Source: Chloroflexota bacterium
GTDB lineage: Bacteria > Chloroflexota > Limnocylindria > P2-11E
Direction: 5' to 3'
DNA: 64,000 nucleotides
Assembly (NCBI GenBank): GCA_005881885.1
Contig: VBDX01000127.1
Location: 1 to 64,000 of the forward strand
Part shown: piece by piece, positions 1 through 9,265 of the stretch
Layout of the letters: the number at the start of each line of letters is the position of its first letter
Numbering within the stretch: the first letter of the stretch is position 1
Position numbers and translations under genes: made by a program
The notes under the pieces: model-generated
Databases searched by the model: none
Told to the model about the DNA's origin: nothing
What the model saw: only the letters and a program-made list of their open reading frames with translations

Positions 1-633
1 CTCTTCGCCCGCATGGCCGAGCTCGACCGCGCGATCTGGGTCCATCCCGCGCGCACCGCGACGATGCCGGACTACCCAAGCGAGAACCGGTCGAAATACG
101 AGCTCTGGTGGGTCTTCGGTTGGCCCTATGAGACCGCCATCTTCATGTCTCGCCTGATCTTCTCCGGCCACCTCGACCGGTATCCGAACCTGCGCATCCT
201 GACGCACCACGCCGGCGGGATGGTCCCGCACTTTGCCGGCCGGATCGGTCCGGGACTGGACCAGCTAGGCGCGCGCACGCCCGAGGAGGACCTCGGCGCG
301 CTCGCGCGACGGCTGCGCAAGCGTCCGTTCGACTATTACAAGATGTTCTATGGGGACACCGCGCTCTTCGGCGCCGAACACGCCCTTCGTTGTGCGATCG
401 AGTTTTTCGGCGTCGACCACATGCTCTTCGGCAGCGACATGCCCTTCGATCCCGAGAAGGGTCCGCAGTTCATCCGCGAGACGATCGCCAATCTCGATGC
501 GATCGGGCTCTCAGCCGCGGATCGGCAGCGCATCGACGAGCAGAACGCCCGTCGCGTGCTGCGGATCGCAAGTCCGCGCGAACGTGAAGCTCGCGTCGAG
601 CGTGCGCCTTCAGGCCCGGCGACGTCATCCTGA
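1..633 (+). CDS. amidohydrolase-2 family protein (ACMSD/gamma-resorcylate decarboxylase type), 5' truncated by window edge
   Basis: The reading frame is open from the first base, so the N-terminus lies outside the window. Visible are the HHAGG motif after a beta strand (LRILTHHAGG) and the late metal-site motif LFGSDMPF, both typical of the TIM-barrel amidohydrolases that decarboxylate or hydrolyse aromatic and semialdehyde acids (ACMSD, gamma-resorcylate decarboxylase). A gentisate-dioxygenase-like bicupin follows 144 bases downstream on the same strand, so a role in aromatic-acid catabolism is inferred. The exact substrate cannot be read from this fragment. Confidence 0.8.
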   Translation, partial: LFARMAELDRAIWVHPARTATMPDYPSENRSKYELWWVFGWPYETAIFMSRLIFSGHLDRYPNLRILTHHAGGMVPHFAGRIGPGLDQLGARTPEEDLGALARRLRKRPFDYYKMFYGDTALFGAEHALRCAIEFFGVDHMLFGSDMPFDPEKGPQFIRETIANLDAIGLSAADRQRIDEQNARRVLRIASPREREARVERAPSGPATSS

Positions 634-777
634 CGGCGCGCCCGCGAGCGCCGAGGAGCTCCGCGACAGGGATATCCTCGATGCCCGGGGATCGACCGTA
701 TCGGGCGGCTTCGCATTGACCGTCACCCGCTCTTGCGCGCGAACGCCGGCGGGGACGACGAACGGGGAGGCATCGAG

Positions 778-1902
778 ATGATCACCCAGTCACCGGCGAA
801 AGAGGGCGCGGTCGCGGCTCCGAAGGGACCGCGCGAAGTCACCGCGGAGCTCAAGGCAGAGCGCGAGAAGTTCTACGCCGATCTGCCCAAGTACCAGCTC
901 GGCGCGCTCTGGAACGTCCTCGACGACGCGCTCACGCCGGAGCCGAGGATCCGAAGCGTCCCGTACCTCTGGAAGTGGTCGGAGGTGCGGCCGCGCGTGA
1001 TGCGCGCGGGAGAGCTGGTGACCGCGAAGGAGGCGGAGCGTCGCGTTCTGTACTTCCTCAACCCCGGCCTGCCGCCGGAGAAGATCAGCGCCGTCGGAAC
1101 GCTCTACGCCGGCATCCAGCTCATCCTTCCGGGCGAGATCGCGCGCACGCATCACCACACGCCCGCCGCGACCCGCTTCATCATCGAGGGCGAGCGCGCC
1201 TACACGACTGTGAGCGGCGAGCGCACGCTCATGAAGAAGGGGGACTACGTCACCACGCCCAACTGGACGTGGCACGATCACGGCAACGAGTCCGACAAGC
1301 CGATGCTCTGGCTCGATGGGCTCGATGTCCCGCTGGTCACCGAGCTCGACGCGGTCTTCTTCGAGCTCTTCGTTGAGCGAACGGGGAACGAGGTGCAGCC
1401 GGTCACGAAGCCCATGGAGGACGCGAGCCACCGCTGGGCAAAGAATCTCCGTCCGACGTACCAGCGTCATGCGGGCAAGTTCTCGCCGATCCTCAATTAC
1501 CGCTGGGACGACTGTCGGTCGGCGCTGCAGGCTCTTCGCGATGACACGGGCAGCCCGTTCGATGGGATCGTGCTCGAGTACATCAATCCCAACACCGGCG
1601 GTCCATCGCTGCCGACGATGAGCGCGTACCTGCAACTCATCCGCTCGAGTGAGCACACGAAGGCGCACCGTCACACCGCGAGCACCGTCTATCACGTGGC
1701 CGAGGGAAGGGGGTATAGCGTCATCGGCGGCAAACGATTCGATTGGGCCGAGGGTGACACCTTCGTCGTGCCGTCGTGGTCGTGGCACGAGCATGCCTCC
1801 GACGGTGGCGAGGCAGTGCTGTTCTCGTTCAGCGACCGCCCAGTGCTCGAGGCATTCGATCTCATCCGCGAGCAGCCACTGGAGGCCGGCTACCAGCGCT
1901 AA
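778..1902 (+). CDS. bicupin gentisate 1,2-dioxygenase-like ring-cleavage dioxygenase
   Basis: A 374-residue protein with two cupin domains. The first carries ARTHHHTPAATRF and WTWHDHGN, the second AHRHTASTVYH and WSWHEH, i.e. the His ligands of an Fe(II) cupin site. Length and layout match gentisate 1,2-dioxygenase and its salicylate or 1-hydroxy-2-naphthoate relatives, which open an aromatic ring with O2. I chose the ATG at 778 because GGGGAGG lies 7 bases before it; an upstream ATG at 733 would add an unconserved tail. It sits between a decarboxylase-type amidohydrolase and a binding lipoprotein. The substrate (gentisate or another hydroxylated benzoate) is unproven. Confidence 0.85.
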   Translation: MITQSPAKEGAVAAPKGPREVTAELKAEREKFYADLPKYQLGALWNVLDDALTPEPRIRSVPYLWKWSEVRPRVMRAGELVTAKEAERRVLYFLNPGLPPEKISAVGTLYAGIQLILPGEIARTHHHTPAATRFIIEGERAYTTVSGERTLMKKGDYVTTPNWTWHDHGNESDKPMLWLDGLDVPLVTELDAVFFELFVERTGNEVQPVTKPMEDASHRWAKNLRPTYQRHAGKFSPILNYRWDDCRSALQALRDDTGSPFDGIVLEYINPNTGGPSLPTMSAYLQLIRSSEHTKAHRHTASTVYHVAEGRGYSVIGGKRFDWAEGDTFVVPSWSWHEHASDGGEAVLFSFSDRPVLEAFDLIREQPLEAGYQR

Positions 1903-2036
1903 CCCTACAAGCCGTCGATCCACGCTCCGCGTGGACTGCGGGCGGCGCGGGATGGGGGCAGGACCCGCGACGGTCGCGGCGCGGCCATCGTGACCGCCGG
2001 TACACTCCGCCCACGACGCCGGGGGTGGCCAGCGCG

Positions 2037-3095
2037 GTGAAGACTTTCGTTCGTCTAACCCTCGTCTCGGTGTTCGCACTCGCGGCCTGCGGCCCGAACC
2101 CACAGCCCGTCCCCGCGGCGAGCGCGTCGGGGACGACCGCCGCCACGCCCACCCCGGCCCCGGCGACCGTGAGGTTCGGGCAGGTCGGCAGCGTGTCCGA
2201 CGGGGCGATCTTCATCGCCGACGCGAAGGGCTATTTCAAGGAGCAGGCCATCACGCTGGAGGCCGTGCCGTTCACCTCGGCCGCGCAGATGGTGGCGCCG
2301 CTCGGCACGGGCGAGCTCGACGCGGGCGGCGGCGCGCCGAGCGCCGGTCTCTACAACGCGGTCAACAGCGGCGTGCAGCTGCGGATCGTCGCTGACAAGG
2401 GGACGATCACCGCGGGGCACGGGTACGAGGCGGTCATCGTGCGTAAGGCGCTCGCCGACAAGGTGAAGTCGGCGAAGGACTTCAGGGGACTCAAGGTGTC
2501 TATCGCCGCGCGCGACATCGTCCCCGAGTACTCGCTCGACCAGTTCCTGCGCACCGGCGGGCTCACCATCAAAGACATCGAGGTCGTTCCGCTTGGATTC
2601 ACCGACATGATCCCGGCGATGGCCAGCGGGGCCATCGATGTCGCGGTCCCCACCGAGCCGACTGCGACGCGCATCCTCGATGCGGGCACCGGCGTCCTGC
2701 TCACCCGTACCGACACCGTCGTGCCGGGCGAGCAGACCGCAGTGGTGCTCTTTTCCGAGAAGTTCGCGCAGAGGAAGGACGTCGCGGTGCGGTTCATGGT
2801 CGCGTATCTGAAAGGCGCGCGCTTCTACACGGACGCGTTCGATAAGAAGGACGCCGCGAAGCGCACCGACGCGATCGACATCATCGCGAAGGCGACGAAG
2901 CTCGATGCCACGCTGATCGGGCGGATCGTGCTGCCGAACGTCGATCCGGACGGCAAGGTGAATAGCGAAAGCCTCAATGCATCGCAGCAGTACTTCGTGC
3001 AGAAGGGCACCCAAGCGAAGGCCGTCGATCTGAGCAAGGTCGTCGATGGATCATTCGCGGCGGAGGCGATCAGGCAGCTCGGCCCTTACAGGTAG
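2037..3095 (+). CDS. SsuA/THI5-like ABC transporter substrate-binding lipoprotein
   Basis: A 352-residue lipoprotein starting at GTG 2037, after a GGGGGTGG stretch. The leader ends in a lipobox (LAAC, Cys18) followed by an Ala/Thr/Pro linker. The mature part resembles the NMT1/SsuA/TauA group: GSVSDGAIFIADAKGYF near the start and a central domain that detects nitrate, sulfonate, pyrimidine or aromatic ligands. No permease or ATPase is adjacent, so it is an orphan component here. Its position after a ring-cleavage dioxygenase suggests uptake of an aromatic acid. Longer upstream in-frame starts exist, but only this one gives a clean signal peptide. Confidence 0.8.
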   Translation: MKTFVRLTLVSVFALAACGPNPQPVPAASASGTTAATPTPAPATVRFGQVGSVSDGAIFIADAKGYFKEQAITLEAVPFTSAAQMVAPLGTGELDAGGGAPSAGLYNAVNSGVQLRIVADKGTITAGHGYEAVIVRKALADKVKSAKDFRGLKVSIAARDIVPEYSLDQFLRTGGLTIKDIEVVPLGFTDMIPAMASGAIDVAVPTEPTATRILDAGTGVLLTRTDTVVPGEQTAVVLFSEKFAQRKDVAVRFMVAYLKGARFYTDAFDKKDAAKRTDAIDIIAKATKLDATLIGRIVLPNVDPDGKVNSESLNASQQYFVQKGTQAKAVDLSKVVDGSFAAEAIRQLGPYR

Positions 3096-3099
3096 CGCC

Positions 3100-3240
3100 T
3101 CAGCGGAGCTTGATATCGATCAGCGGTTTGGCCTCCGGCCCGCTGCCGACCGGCACGGTCGCGAGGATCACGACCACGACGAGGATGAGCAGAAGAAGAC
3201 CGAGCGCCAAGCCCGCTGAGAACCCACCGTCAGTACGCAT
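3100..3240 (-). CDS. small single-pass membrane protein (46 aa)
   Basis: A short ATG-initiated frame of 46 residues. A polar start (MRTDGGFS) is followed by one strongly hydrophobic segment of about 24 residues (Ala/Gly/Leu-rich, then ILVVVVILATVPV) and a short polar tail ending in IDIKLR. The ordered hydrophobic profile and its fit between two convergent genes argue for a real membrane peptide. No Shine-Dalgarno sequence is visible. Function unknown. Confidence 0.5.
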   Translation of the reverse strand: MRTDGGFSAGLALGLLLLILVVVVILATVPVGSGPEAKPLIDIKLR

Positions 3241-3276
3241 GTTCAGAAGACGAGCATGCCGCATGCCCGCCCGTGC

Positions 3277-3762
3277 TCATTCGCGCGAGCCGGGGTAAAG
3301 CGCGTAGGTGAACCACACGGTCCGCACCGCGTCGAACTTCTCGTAGAGCCGCTGAGCGACTCGGTTGTCCAGCTCCGTACGCCACTCCAGGCGGCTCGCG
3401 CCGCGCTCCTCGGCGCGACGCAGCGAGAATTCGATCAGCCGCCGTCCGATCCCCGCTCCTCGCTGGGCTTCGACCACGAATAGGTCGTTCAGCAGGACGA
3501 TGGGCCCGGCGGCGACGCTGCTGAACGTCCAGTAGAGGTTCGCGAACCCCCCCACGCGCCCATCGTCCCATGCCGCGATCAGCTCGCCGCGGTCGCTGGG
3601 CGCGATGAATCCCCGGAGGAACTGGCGGTTCGCGGGGATATCCGGAGTCTTGACCCCATAGAAGCGCTGGTAATCCGCGAAGAGCGGGAGGACGCGCTCG
3701 AGCTCGTCCGACGCCACGGGCCGGATGACGGGTCGCTCGTCTTCGGAATCCGCATGCCGCAT
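3277..3762 (-). CDS. GNAT family N-acetyltransferase
   Basis: 161 residues with the GNAT fold signature: a strand with [13 protein letters not shown] followed by the acetyl-CoA loop [10 protein letters not shown], then the helix-strand with [12 protein letters not shown] and the C-terminal AQRLYEKF helix. Acceptor substrate unknown. The start is taken as the ATG at 3762; another ATG at 3792, directly after AAGGAG, would add ten residues and would bring the divergent genes within 22 bases. The luciferase-like gene diverges from it 51 bases away. Confidence 0.85.
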   Translation of the reverse strand: MRHADSEDERPVIRPVASDELERVLPLFADYQRFYGVKTPDIPANRQFLRGFIAPSDRGELIAAWDDGRVGGFANLYWTFSSVAAGPIVLLNDLFVVEAQRGAGIGRRLIEFSLRRAEERGASRLEWRTELDNRVAQRLYEKFDAVRTVWFTYALYPGSRE

Positions 3763-3813
3763 CTCGGACGCAGTCCTAACACGGGTGGACATCTCCTTGC
3801 ACACTTGGCCTTC

Positions 3814-4890
3814 GTGGAGCTCGGCATCTACAGCTTCGGCGAGAGAACGCCCGACCCGAGGACCGGTCGAACGATCAGCGCGGAGGAGCGGATCCGCCGA
3901 CTCCTCGAGGAGATCGAGCTCGCCGATCAGGTCGGGCTCGACGTCTTCGGGGTCGGCGAGCATCACCGCTCCGAGTTCGTCGTGTCCACGCCCGCGGTCA
4001 TCCTTGCCGCTGCCGCCACGCGCACCAAACGCATCCGCCTGACGAGCGCCGTCACCGTGCTCAGCTCGGACGACCCGGTTCGTGTATTCCAAGACTTCGC
4101 GACGCTGGATCTCATCTCCGGTGGGCGGGCCGAGATCATGGCCGGTCGCGGGTCGTTCACCGAGTCGTTCCCGCTGTTCGGCTACGACCTGGCCGACTAC
4201 GACGAGCTGTTCGAGGAGAAGCTCGAGCTGCTCCTTCGGATCCGGCAGGGCGAGCGGGTCACGTGGAAGGGCGAGCATCGGCCGGCGCTCGAAGACCTTC
4301 CCGTCTACCCGCGTCCGCTACAGGATCCGCTTCCCATCTGGGTCGCGGTCGGCGGACATCCCGAGTCGGTCGTGCGCGCGGGACGGCTCGGTCTTCCCCT
4401 GGCGCTCGCGATCATCGGGGGCGAGCCGCGGCGCTTCGTTCCGCTCATCGACCTCTACCGGCAGGCCGCGCGCCGGGCCGGCCACGATCCGGCGAAGCTT
4501 CCGGTCAGCATCAACTCGCACGGTCTGATCGCGGACGACTCCCGGCGCGCCGCGGACGACGCGTACGCCGCGTACCTGTACGTGATGACCAAGATCGGCC
4601 GCGAACGGGGGTGGGCGCCCCCGACCCGCGAGCAGTTCGAGGCCGAGCGTGGACCGCGAGGCGCGAATCTCATCGGCAGCCCGGACGAGATCGCGGCGAA
4701 GATCCTGTACGAGCACGAGCTCTTCGGACTCGACCGCTTCCTCATCCAGATGAGCGTGGGGACGCTGCCGCGCGAAACCGTGCTTCGTTCGATCGAGCTC
4801 TTCGGGTCGAAGGTCGCGCCGATCGTGCGCGAGGAGATCGCGCGCCGCAGTGCGCCGATCCCCATGCCTGCCGGAGATGGAGTCTTGTAG
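3814..4890 (+). CDS. LLM class flavin-dependent oxidoreductase (bacterial luciferase-like)
   Basis: A 358-residue luciferase-like monooxygenase: N-terminal ELGIYSFGE strand, VFGVGEHH after the second strand, [29 protein letters not shown], and the [11 protein letters not shown] loop. Such enzymes use FMNH2 or F420H2 in a TIM barrel. The GTG at 3814 is preferred because the family begins exactly at this strand; the 20 upstream residues available from ATG 3754 are unlike the family. Its stop codon abuts that of the convergent Rieske gene with no base between. Substrate unknown. Confidence 0.87.
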   Translation: MELGIYSFGERTPDPRTGRTISAEERIRRLLEEIELADQVGLDVFGVGEHHRSEFVVSTPAVILAAAATRTKRIRLTSAVTVLSSDDPVRVFQDFATLDLISGGRAEIMAGRGSFTESFPLFGYDLADYDELFEEKLELLLRIRQGERVTWKGEHRPALEDLPVYPRPLQDPLPIWVAVGGHPESVVRAGRLGLPLALAIIGGEPRRFVPLIDLYRQAARRAGHDPAKLPVSINSHGLIADDSRRAADDAYAAYLYVMTKIGRERGWAPPTREQFEAERGPRGANLIGSPDEIAAKILYEHELFGLDRFLIQMSVGTLPRETVLRSIELFGSKVAPIVREEIARRSAPIPMPAGDGVL

Positions 4891-5430
4891 CTAGCTGTCG
4901 GTGATCTCGATCACCGACGGATCGAAGCGGCCCTCCGTCCGGTCGATGATCCGAAACGGATTCGTGTCGACGACTAGATCGCCCTCGGCGTTCTCGGCGA
5001 TGTGGAAGAGCTGAAGCGGCTTGGGCGCGGGCGTCCGAAGGACCACCGCGGTCCTCTTGTCGTACAGCGAGCCGTGGCAGGGGCAGTGGAAGCGGTCCTC
5101 AGCGTCGTTCCAGGGCACGGCACAGCCGAGATGGGTGCACTTCCGGTACGCGGCAATGATCCCGCTCGGCGCATGCAGCAGGAAGAAGCGGCCTTCGCGG
5201 AAGAGGATCGGCCGGTCGTTCGTGGCCGCGAAGCGGTCGAGGATCTCGCGCTTGGTCCCGACCGTGACCGGGACGCCGAGGCCCTCGATACGGTTCACGC
5301 GAATGAACGGTGCGACGAGCACGCCGAGCTCCGTCGTGGCCAGACCGAGCGCCCCGAGGAAGCCCAGACGAAGAAGCGCCCGCCGCCGCCACCGCGAGGC
5401 CACCGCGGCGGGTGTTGCGAGTCGAAGCAT
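4891..5430 (-). CDS. Rieske [2Fe-2S] protein, bc-type with Tat-like anchor
   Basis: 179 residues. An Arg-rich Tat-like leader ([11 protein letters not shown] near residues 13-22) precedes a hydrophobic anchor. The cluster motifs are C98-T-H100-L-G-C103 and C116-P-C118-H119: two Cys and two His ligands plus the extra Cys pair (103, 118) that forms the disulfide of bc1/b6f-type Rieske proteins. No cytochrome b or other bc partner lies nearby, so its electron partner is unknown. A GGAGG about 7 bases before the ATG supports the start. It is divergent from the peptide-type binding protein. Confidence 0.88.
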   Translation of the reverse strand: MLRLATPAAVASRWRRRALLRLGFLGALGLATTELGVLVAPFIRVNRIEGLGVPVTVGTKREILDRFAATNDRPILFREGRFFLLHAPSGIIAAYRKCTHLGCAVPWNDAEDRFHCPCHGSLYDKRTAVVLRTPAPKPLQLFHIAENAEGDLVVDTNPFRIIDRTEGRFDPSVIEITDS

Positions 5431-5548
5431 CTACAGACCTCCGCCCTGAACTACTACGAAGGAATAGCAGATGACTTCGCCGAGTCAACCGCGGGCAGCG
5501 CGGTGCTAGGCTCAGACGCTACGCGTCCTGCAGGGGAGGGCCAAGCTG

Positions 5549-7165
5549 ATGTCCATTCGCCACCGTTCGGTCGTCTTCGCCGCCGCGCTGCTCGTCGCCG
5601 CGGCGTGCGCTCCGGCCACGTCGCCTGGGGGCGCCAGCGCTACCGCTACGCCATCCGCCTCGGCGGGCGGTGCGGCCAGCACGCTCGTCTGGTACGCCGA
5701 TGTGAGCGATCTGATCTCGCTGGACCCGGCGGTCGCGTACGAGTTCAGCGGCGTCCTCCTGGCCCACAACGTGTACGAGACCCTCGTGAAGTTCGAGGGC
5801 GCAGATCTTTCGACCATCAAACCGAGCCTCGCGCAGAGCTGGGACATCAAGGACAGCGGCGCGAGCTGGGACGTGACTTTCAAGCTCAAGTCCGGTGGCA
5901 AGTTCGCGAGCGGCAACGCGCTCAGCGCCGATGACGTTGTGTACTCCTTCCAGCGTGCCATCAAGCTGAACAAGTCACCGGCTTTCCTGTTCACCGACAT
6001 CGCGCAGCTCAAGGCCGAGAGCATCAAGGCGACCGACCCGAGCACCGTCGTCGTGAGCCTGCCGAAGACGGCGAGCCCGCAGGGCTTCCTATCGATTTTG
6101 ACCTTCACCATCGGCGGGATCGTCGACTCGAAAGACGTGAAGGCGAAGGAGACGGGTGGGGACTCCGGCTCGGGTTACCTGCTCGATCACTCGTCCGGCA
6201 GCGGCCCGTATGTCGTGGACCACTGGACGAAGAACTCCGAGGTTCTCCTCAAGTCCAATCCGAACTACAGCGGAACGAAGCCGCCGCTCGGCGGCGTGCT
6301 CGTCAAGCACGTCCCCGAGTCGACGAACCAGCAGTTCGCGCTCGAGCGGGGCGACGCCGATCTCGCGCGGAACCTGGGCGCCCAGCAGATAGCGGCGCTC
6401 CAGGGCAAGCCAGGCGTGGCGACCACGTCGGGGAACAGCCTGCAGCTGGTCTACGTGGGCATGAACGTGACGGTGAAGCCGCTCGACAACGTGAACGTCC
6501 GTGAGGCCTTGCGCACCGCCGTCGACTACGACGGGATCGTGAAGGATCTCCTCAAGGGGAACGCCAAGAAGGTGCAGGGCATCGTTCCGGCCGGCCTCGC
6601 CGGCTACAACGAGTCGACGCCTTTTCAGGCCGATGTCGCGAAGGCGCAGTCGCTCATGAAGCAGGCCAACCAGGACAAGGTGACGCTGGAGCTGCTCGTT
6701 CCGACCGGTCCCGCGCCAGGTGGGGTGGCATGGGCCGACCTCGCGGCGAAGCTTCAGGCCGACTGGGCGAAGATCGGGGTGACCGTCAACATCAAGCAGA
6801 CCACGCAGGCCGATCTGCTTACGACATATCGCGCGCAGAAGGGCCAGCTCGTCATGATCCTGTGGGGGCCGGACTTCCCGGACCCAGACGCCAACGTCGG
6901 CCCGTTCACCGACTACAAAGCCAAGTCGATCGCCTACCGCAACGGCTGGGACGACAAGATCGCCGACAAGGGTCGTGAGGCCGCGCTCATCACGGACACG
7001 TCCAAGCGGGCGGCCGCGTACAAGGACATCACCGACTACGTGCTCCACAACGGCCCGTACGTGATCCTCTATCAGCCGACCGAACCCTTCGGCCTGCGCT
7101 CCAACGTGAAGGGGTTCGTCTGGAGCCCGATGGACTGGACGGATTTCGCCTCGATAAGTAAGTAG
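5549..7165 (+). CDS. ABC transporter substrate-binding lipoprotein, family 5 (peptide/solute)
   Basis: 538 residues; leader with lipobox (AAAC, Cys20), an Ala/Thr/Ser linker, then the SBP_bac_5 fold: LDPAVAYEFSG near the start, KPSLAQSWDI, a sAddVvYSFQRAI-type helix and the late GPYVILYQPTEPFG segment. This family binds oligopeptides, opines, nickel complexes or sugars. GGAGGG lies 8 bases before the ATG. It heads an operon with the two permeases that follow; no ATPase gene is present in the cluster. Confidence 0.9.
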   Translation: MSIRHRSVVFAAALLVAAACAPATSPGGASATATPSASAGGAASTLVWYADVSDLISLDPAVAYEFSGVLLAHNVYETLVKFEGADLSTIKPSLAQSWDIKDSGASWDVTFKLKSGGKFASGNALSADDVVYSFQRAIKLNKSPAFLFTDIAQLKAESIKATDPSTVVVSLPKTASPQGFLSILTFTIGGIVDSKDVKAKETGGDSGSGYLLDHSSGSGPYVVDHWTKNSEVLLKSNPNYSGTKPPLGGVLVKHVPESTNQQFALERGDADLARNLGAQQIAALQGKPGVATTSGNSLQLVYVGMNVTVKPLDNVNVREALRTAVDYDGIVKDLLKGNAKKVQGIVPAGLAGYNESTPFQADVAKAQSLMKQANQDKVTLELLVPTGPAPGGVAWADLAAKLQADWAKIGVTVNIKQTTQADLLTTYRAQKGQLVMILWGPDFPDPDANVGPFTDYKAKSIAYRNGWDDKIADKGREAALITDTSKRAAAYKDITDYVLHNGPYVILYQPTEPFGLRSNVKGFVWSPMDWTDFASISK

Positions 7166-7179
7166 GGCGCTGGCGCGCC

Positions 7180-8193
7180 GTGCGGTTCCTCGGCTTCCTC
7201 GCGCGCCGCGTGGTCGGGATCGTCGCGGTGATGATCGGCGTGTCGGTTATCACGTTCGCGATTTCGCACGTGATCCCGGCGGACCCCGCGGTGGCCGCGC
7301 TTGGCGACCACGCGACTGCCGACCAGATCACGGCATTCCGGGCCGAATACCACCTCGATCGTCCGCTGGCGGAGCAGTACCTCACCTACGTGGGCGGCCT
7401 CCTGCACGGCGATCTCGGGCGGAGCATCCGCACGCGGCGGGCAGTCGCCGACGACCTCGCCGATTCGTTCCCAGCGACGCTCGAGCTTTCCTTCGCCGCT
7501 CTGCTCGCGGCGATCGCTGTGGGAATACCCTCCGGCGTGTGGTCGGCCGTCTTTCGCGGCCGCCTTCCCGACTTCGTCGTTCGCCTTCTCGCGCTGATCG
7601 GAGGGTCGATCCCAGTCTTCTGGCTCGGACTGATAGTGATCGGTCTCGGCTACTACCAGCTTGGCTGGTTCCCCGGTGGCGGCCGGATCGATTTGTTCGT
7701 TGACCCGCCACCGACCCGTACCGGCCTCTTCGTCGTCGACAGCTTGCTGACCGGCGACCTCACCGCGCTCCGGAGCAGCTTGCTGCATCTGGTCTTACCG
7801 GCGTTGACGCTTGGCTATTTCTCGACAGCCCTCATCGCCCGTATGACGCGCTCGAGCATGCTCGAAGTCCTCGGCCAGGACTACATCCGCACCGCTCGAG
7901 CGAAGGGTCTTCGCGAGCGAGTCGTCATCTTTCGACACGGCCTGCGCAACGCGCTCATCCCTACGGTGACGATCATCGGACTGACGTTCGGCAGTCTGCT
8001 CTCCGGCGCGGTGCTGACCGAGACGATCTTCAGCTGGCCGGGCCTGGGCCGCTACGCGACCGCCTCGGCGGTGAGCCTCGACTTTCCGGCCGTCCTCGGC
8101 GTGACCCTTCTCGCAGCCGTCGTCTATCCGCTCGCGAACCTCGCCGTCGATGTGGCCTATTACTGGCTTGACCCACGGACGCAGCGTGGCTGA
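7180..8193 (+). CDS. ABC transporter permease, DppB/OppB type
   Basis: 337 residues from a GTG 14 bases after the preceding stop. The N-terminal membrane segment (RFLGFLARRVVGIVAVMIGVS) and the long periplasmic loop with DPAVAALGDHAT are typical of DppB. The EAA loop that contacts the ATPase is visible as DYIRTARAKGLRERVVIFRHGLRNA. It overlaps the next permease by 8 bases and belongs to the same transport operon as the family 5 binding protein. Confidence 0.92.
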   Translation: MRFLGFLARRVVGIVAVMIGVSVITFAISHVIPADPAVAALGDHATADQITAFRAEYHLDRPLAEQYLTYVGGLLHGDLGRSIRTRRAVADDLADSFPATLELSFAALLAAIAVGIPSGVWSAVFRGRLPDFVVRLLALIGGSIPVFWLGLIVIGLGYYQLGWFPGGGRIDLFVDPPPTRTGLFVVDSLLTGDLTALRSSLLHLVLPALTLGYFSTALIARMTRSSMLEVLGQDYIRTARAKGLRERVVIFRHGLRNALIPTVTIIGLTFGSLLSGAVLTETIFSWPGLGRYATASAVSLDFPAVLGVTLLAAVVYPLANLAVDVAYYWLDPRTQRG

Positions 8194-9064
8194 TCCCGCC
8201 GTCGGCGCGCTGCGCCTTCGCGGAGTGGGTCAGCGAGCCGGCGCCCCGGTCTTCGCCAACCCTCTGAATGTCACCGCGCTCGTTCTGATCGGCGCCTTCG
8301 CGATCTGTGCGGTCCTTGCTCCGATCGTCGCGCCGTACGACCCCCTCGCGCAGGCGCTCGGCTCCCGGCTCGAGCCGCCTTCGCCGCAACACTGGCTTGG
8401 CACCGATCAGCTCGGCCGCGACATCGCCAGCCGGCTCCTCTACGGCGCGCGAATCTCATTGGTGATCGGGATCGTCGTCGTCGCGCTGGCCGGGATCTTC
8501 GGCACGTTGGTGGGGCTGGTCGCCGGCTACGCCGGCGGCCTGGTGGATGAGACGCTGATGCGCGTCACGGAGGTCTTCCTCGCGTTCCCGCCGCTCATCC
8601 TGGCGATGGCGATCGCGGGCGCTCTCGGTCCGAGCCTCACGAACGCGATCATTGCCATCGCCGCCGTCACCTGGGCGGTCTACGCGCGGCTCACGCGCGG
8701 CCAACTTCTGTCACTGCGCCGTCGCGAGTTCGTCGAGGCGGCGCGCGCGATCGGCGCGTCGCGCGGAAGGATCCTCGCGCGGCACCTCCTTCCGAACGCA
8801 CTCGCTCCGCTGATGGTCCAGGCGAGCTTCGACATGGGCGCGGCCATCATCTCCGCGGCCGGCCTCAGCTTCATTGGCTTCGGGGCACAGCCGCCGACTC
8901 CCGAGTGGGGCGTCATGATCAGCGAGGGCCGGAACTTCATCAGCACCCAACTCTGGCTCTCGCTCTTCCCGGGACTTGCGATCCTTCTCGCCGTCGGCTC
9001 GTTCAACGTTCTCGGCGATGGCCTGCGCGATCTCTTCGATCCACGGCTTCGCCGAGCCGGCTGA
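8186..9064 (+). CDS. ABC transporter permease, DppC/OppC type
   Basis: 292 residues. The typical DppC opening is present: a cytoplasmic arm, a first membrane helix, then GTDQLGRDIASRLLYGARISL. The EAA loop reads EFVEAARAIGASRGRILARHLLPN, followed by the GLSFIGFGAQPPTPEWG signature. The GTG at 8186 overlaps the upstream gene, giving coupling; the ORF could extend upstream but without family support. No DppD/DppF ATPase genes follow; the next gene is an unrelated amidase 200 bases on. Confidence 0.92.
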   Translation: MADPAVGALRLRGVGQRAGAPVFANPLNVTALVLIGAFAICAVLAPIVAPYDPLAQALGSRLEPPSPQHWLGTDQLGRDIASRLLYGARISLVIGIVVVALAGIFGTLVGLVAGYAGGLVDETLMRVTEVFLAFPPLILAMAIAGALGPSLTNAIIAIAAVTWAVYARLTRGQLLSLRRREFVEAARAIGASRGRILARHLLPNALAPLMVQASFDMGAAIISAAGLSFIGFGAQPPTPEWGVMISEGRNFISTQLWLSLFPGLAILLAVGSFNVLGDGLRDLFDPRLRRAG

Positions 9065-9265
9065 CGTTTCTCTTCGGTCGCAACGAAACACGCGACCACA
9101 CAGCGCGCCGATCGGCAAGCTGAAAGGTCGATCCGCTCCACCGGTTGAGAGTTCGCAAATTCTGATCGCTCGCGCCTGCGTGGTGAGCGACCTGGGGCAC
9201 GGTTGCTCGTCAAGCGAGCAGGATTACGCACCGCCTATTGCTTACTACCGTTCGGCGATAGGAGG

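Noticed and set aside
790-2103. 437-codon open frame on the minus strand opposite the bicupin gene
   Set aside because: Composition is Arg/Asp/Val/Glu shadow typical of the complement of GC-rich coding DNA, and it lies fully over a well supported gene.
9065-9265. Possible riboswitch or tRNA in the 201-base gap before the amidase
   Set aside because: Only a weak 5-bp hairpin (GCTCG/CGAGC at about 9204-9218) is present; no aptamer core and no tRNA T-arm could be recognised.
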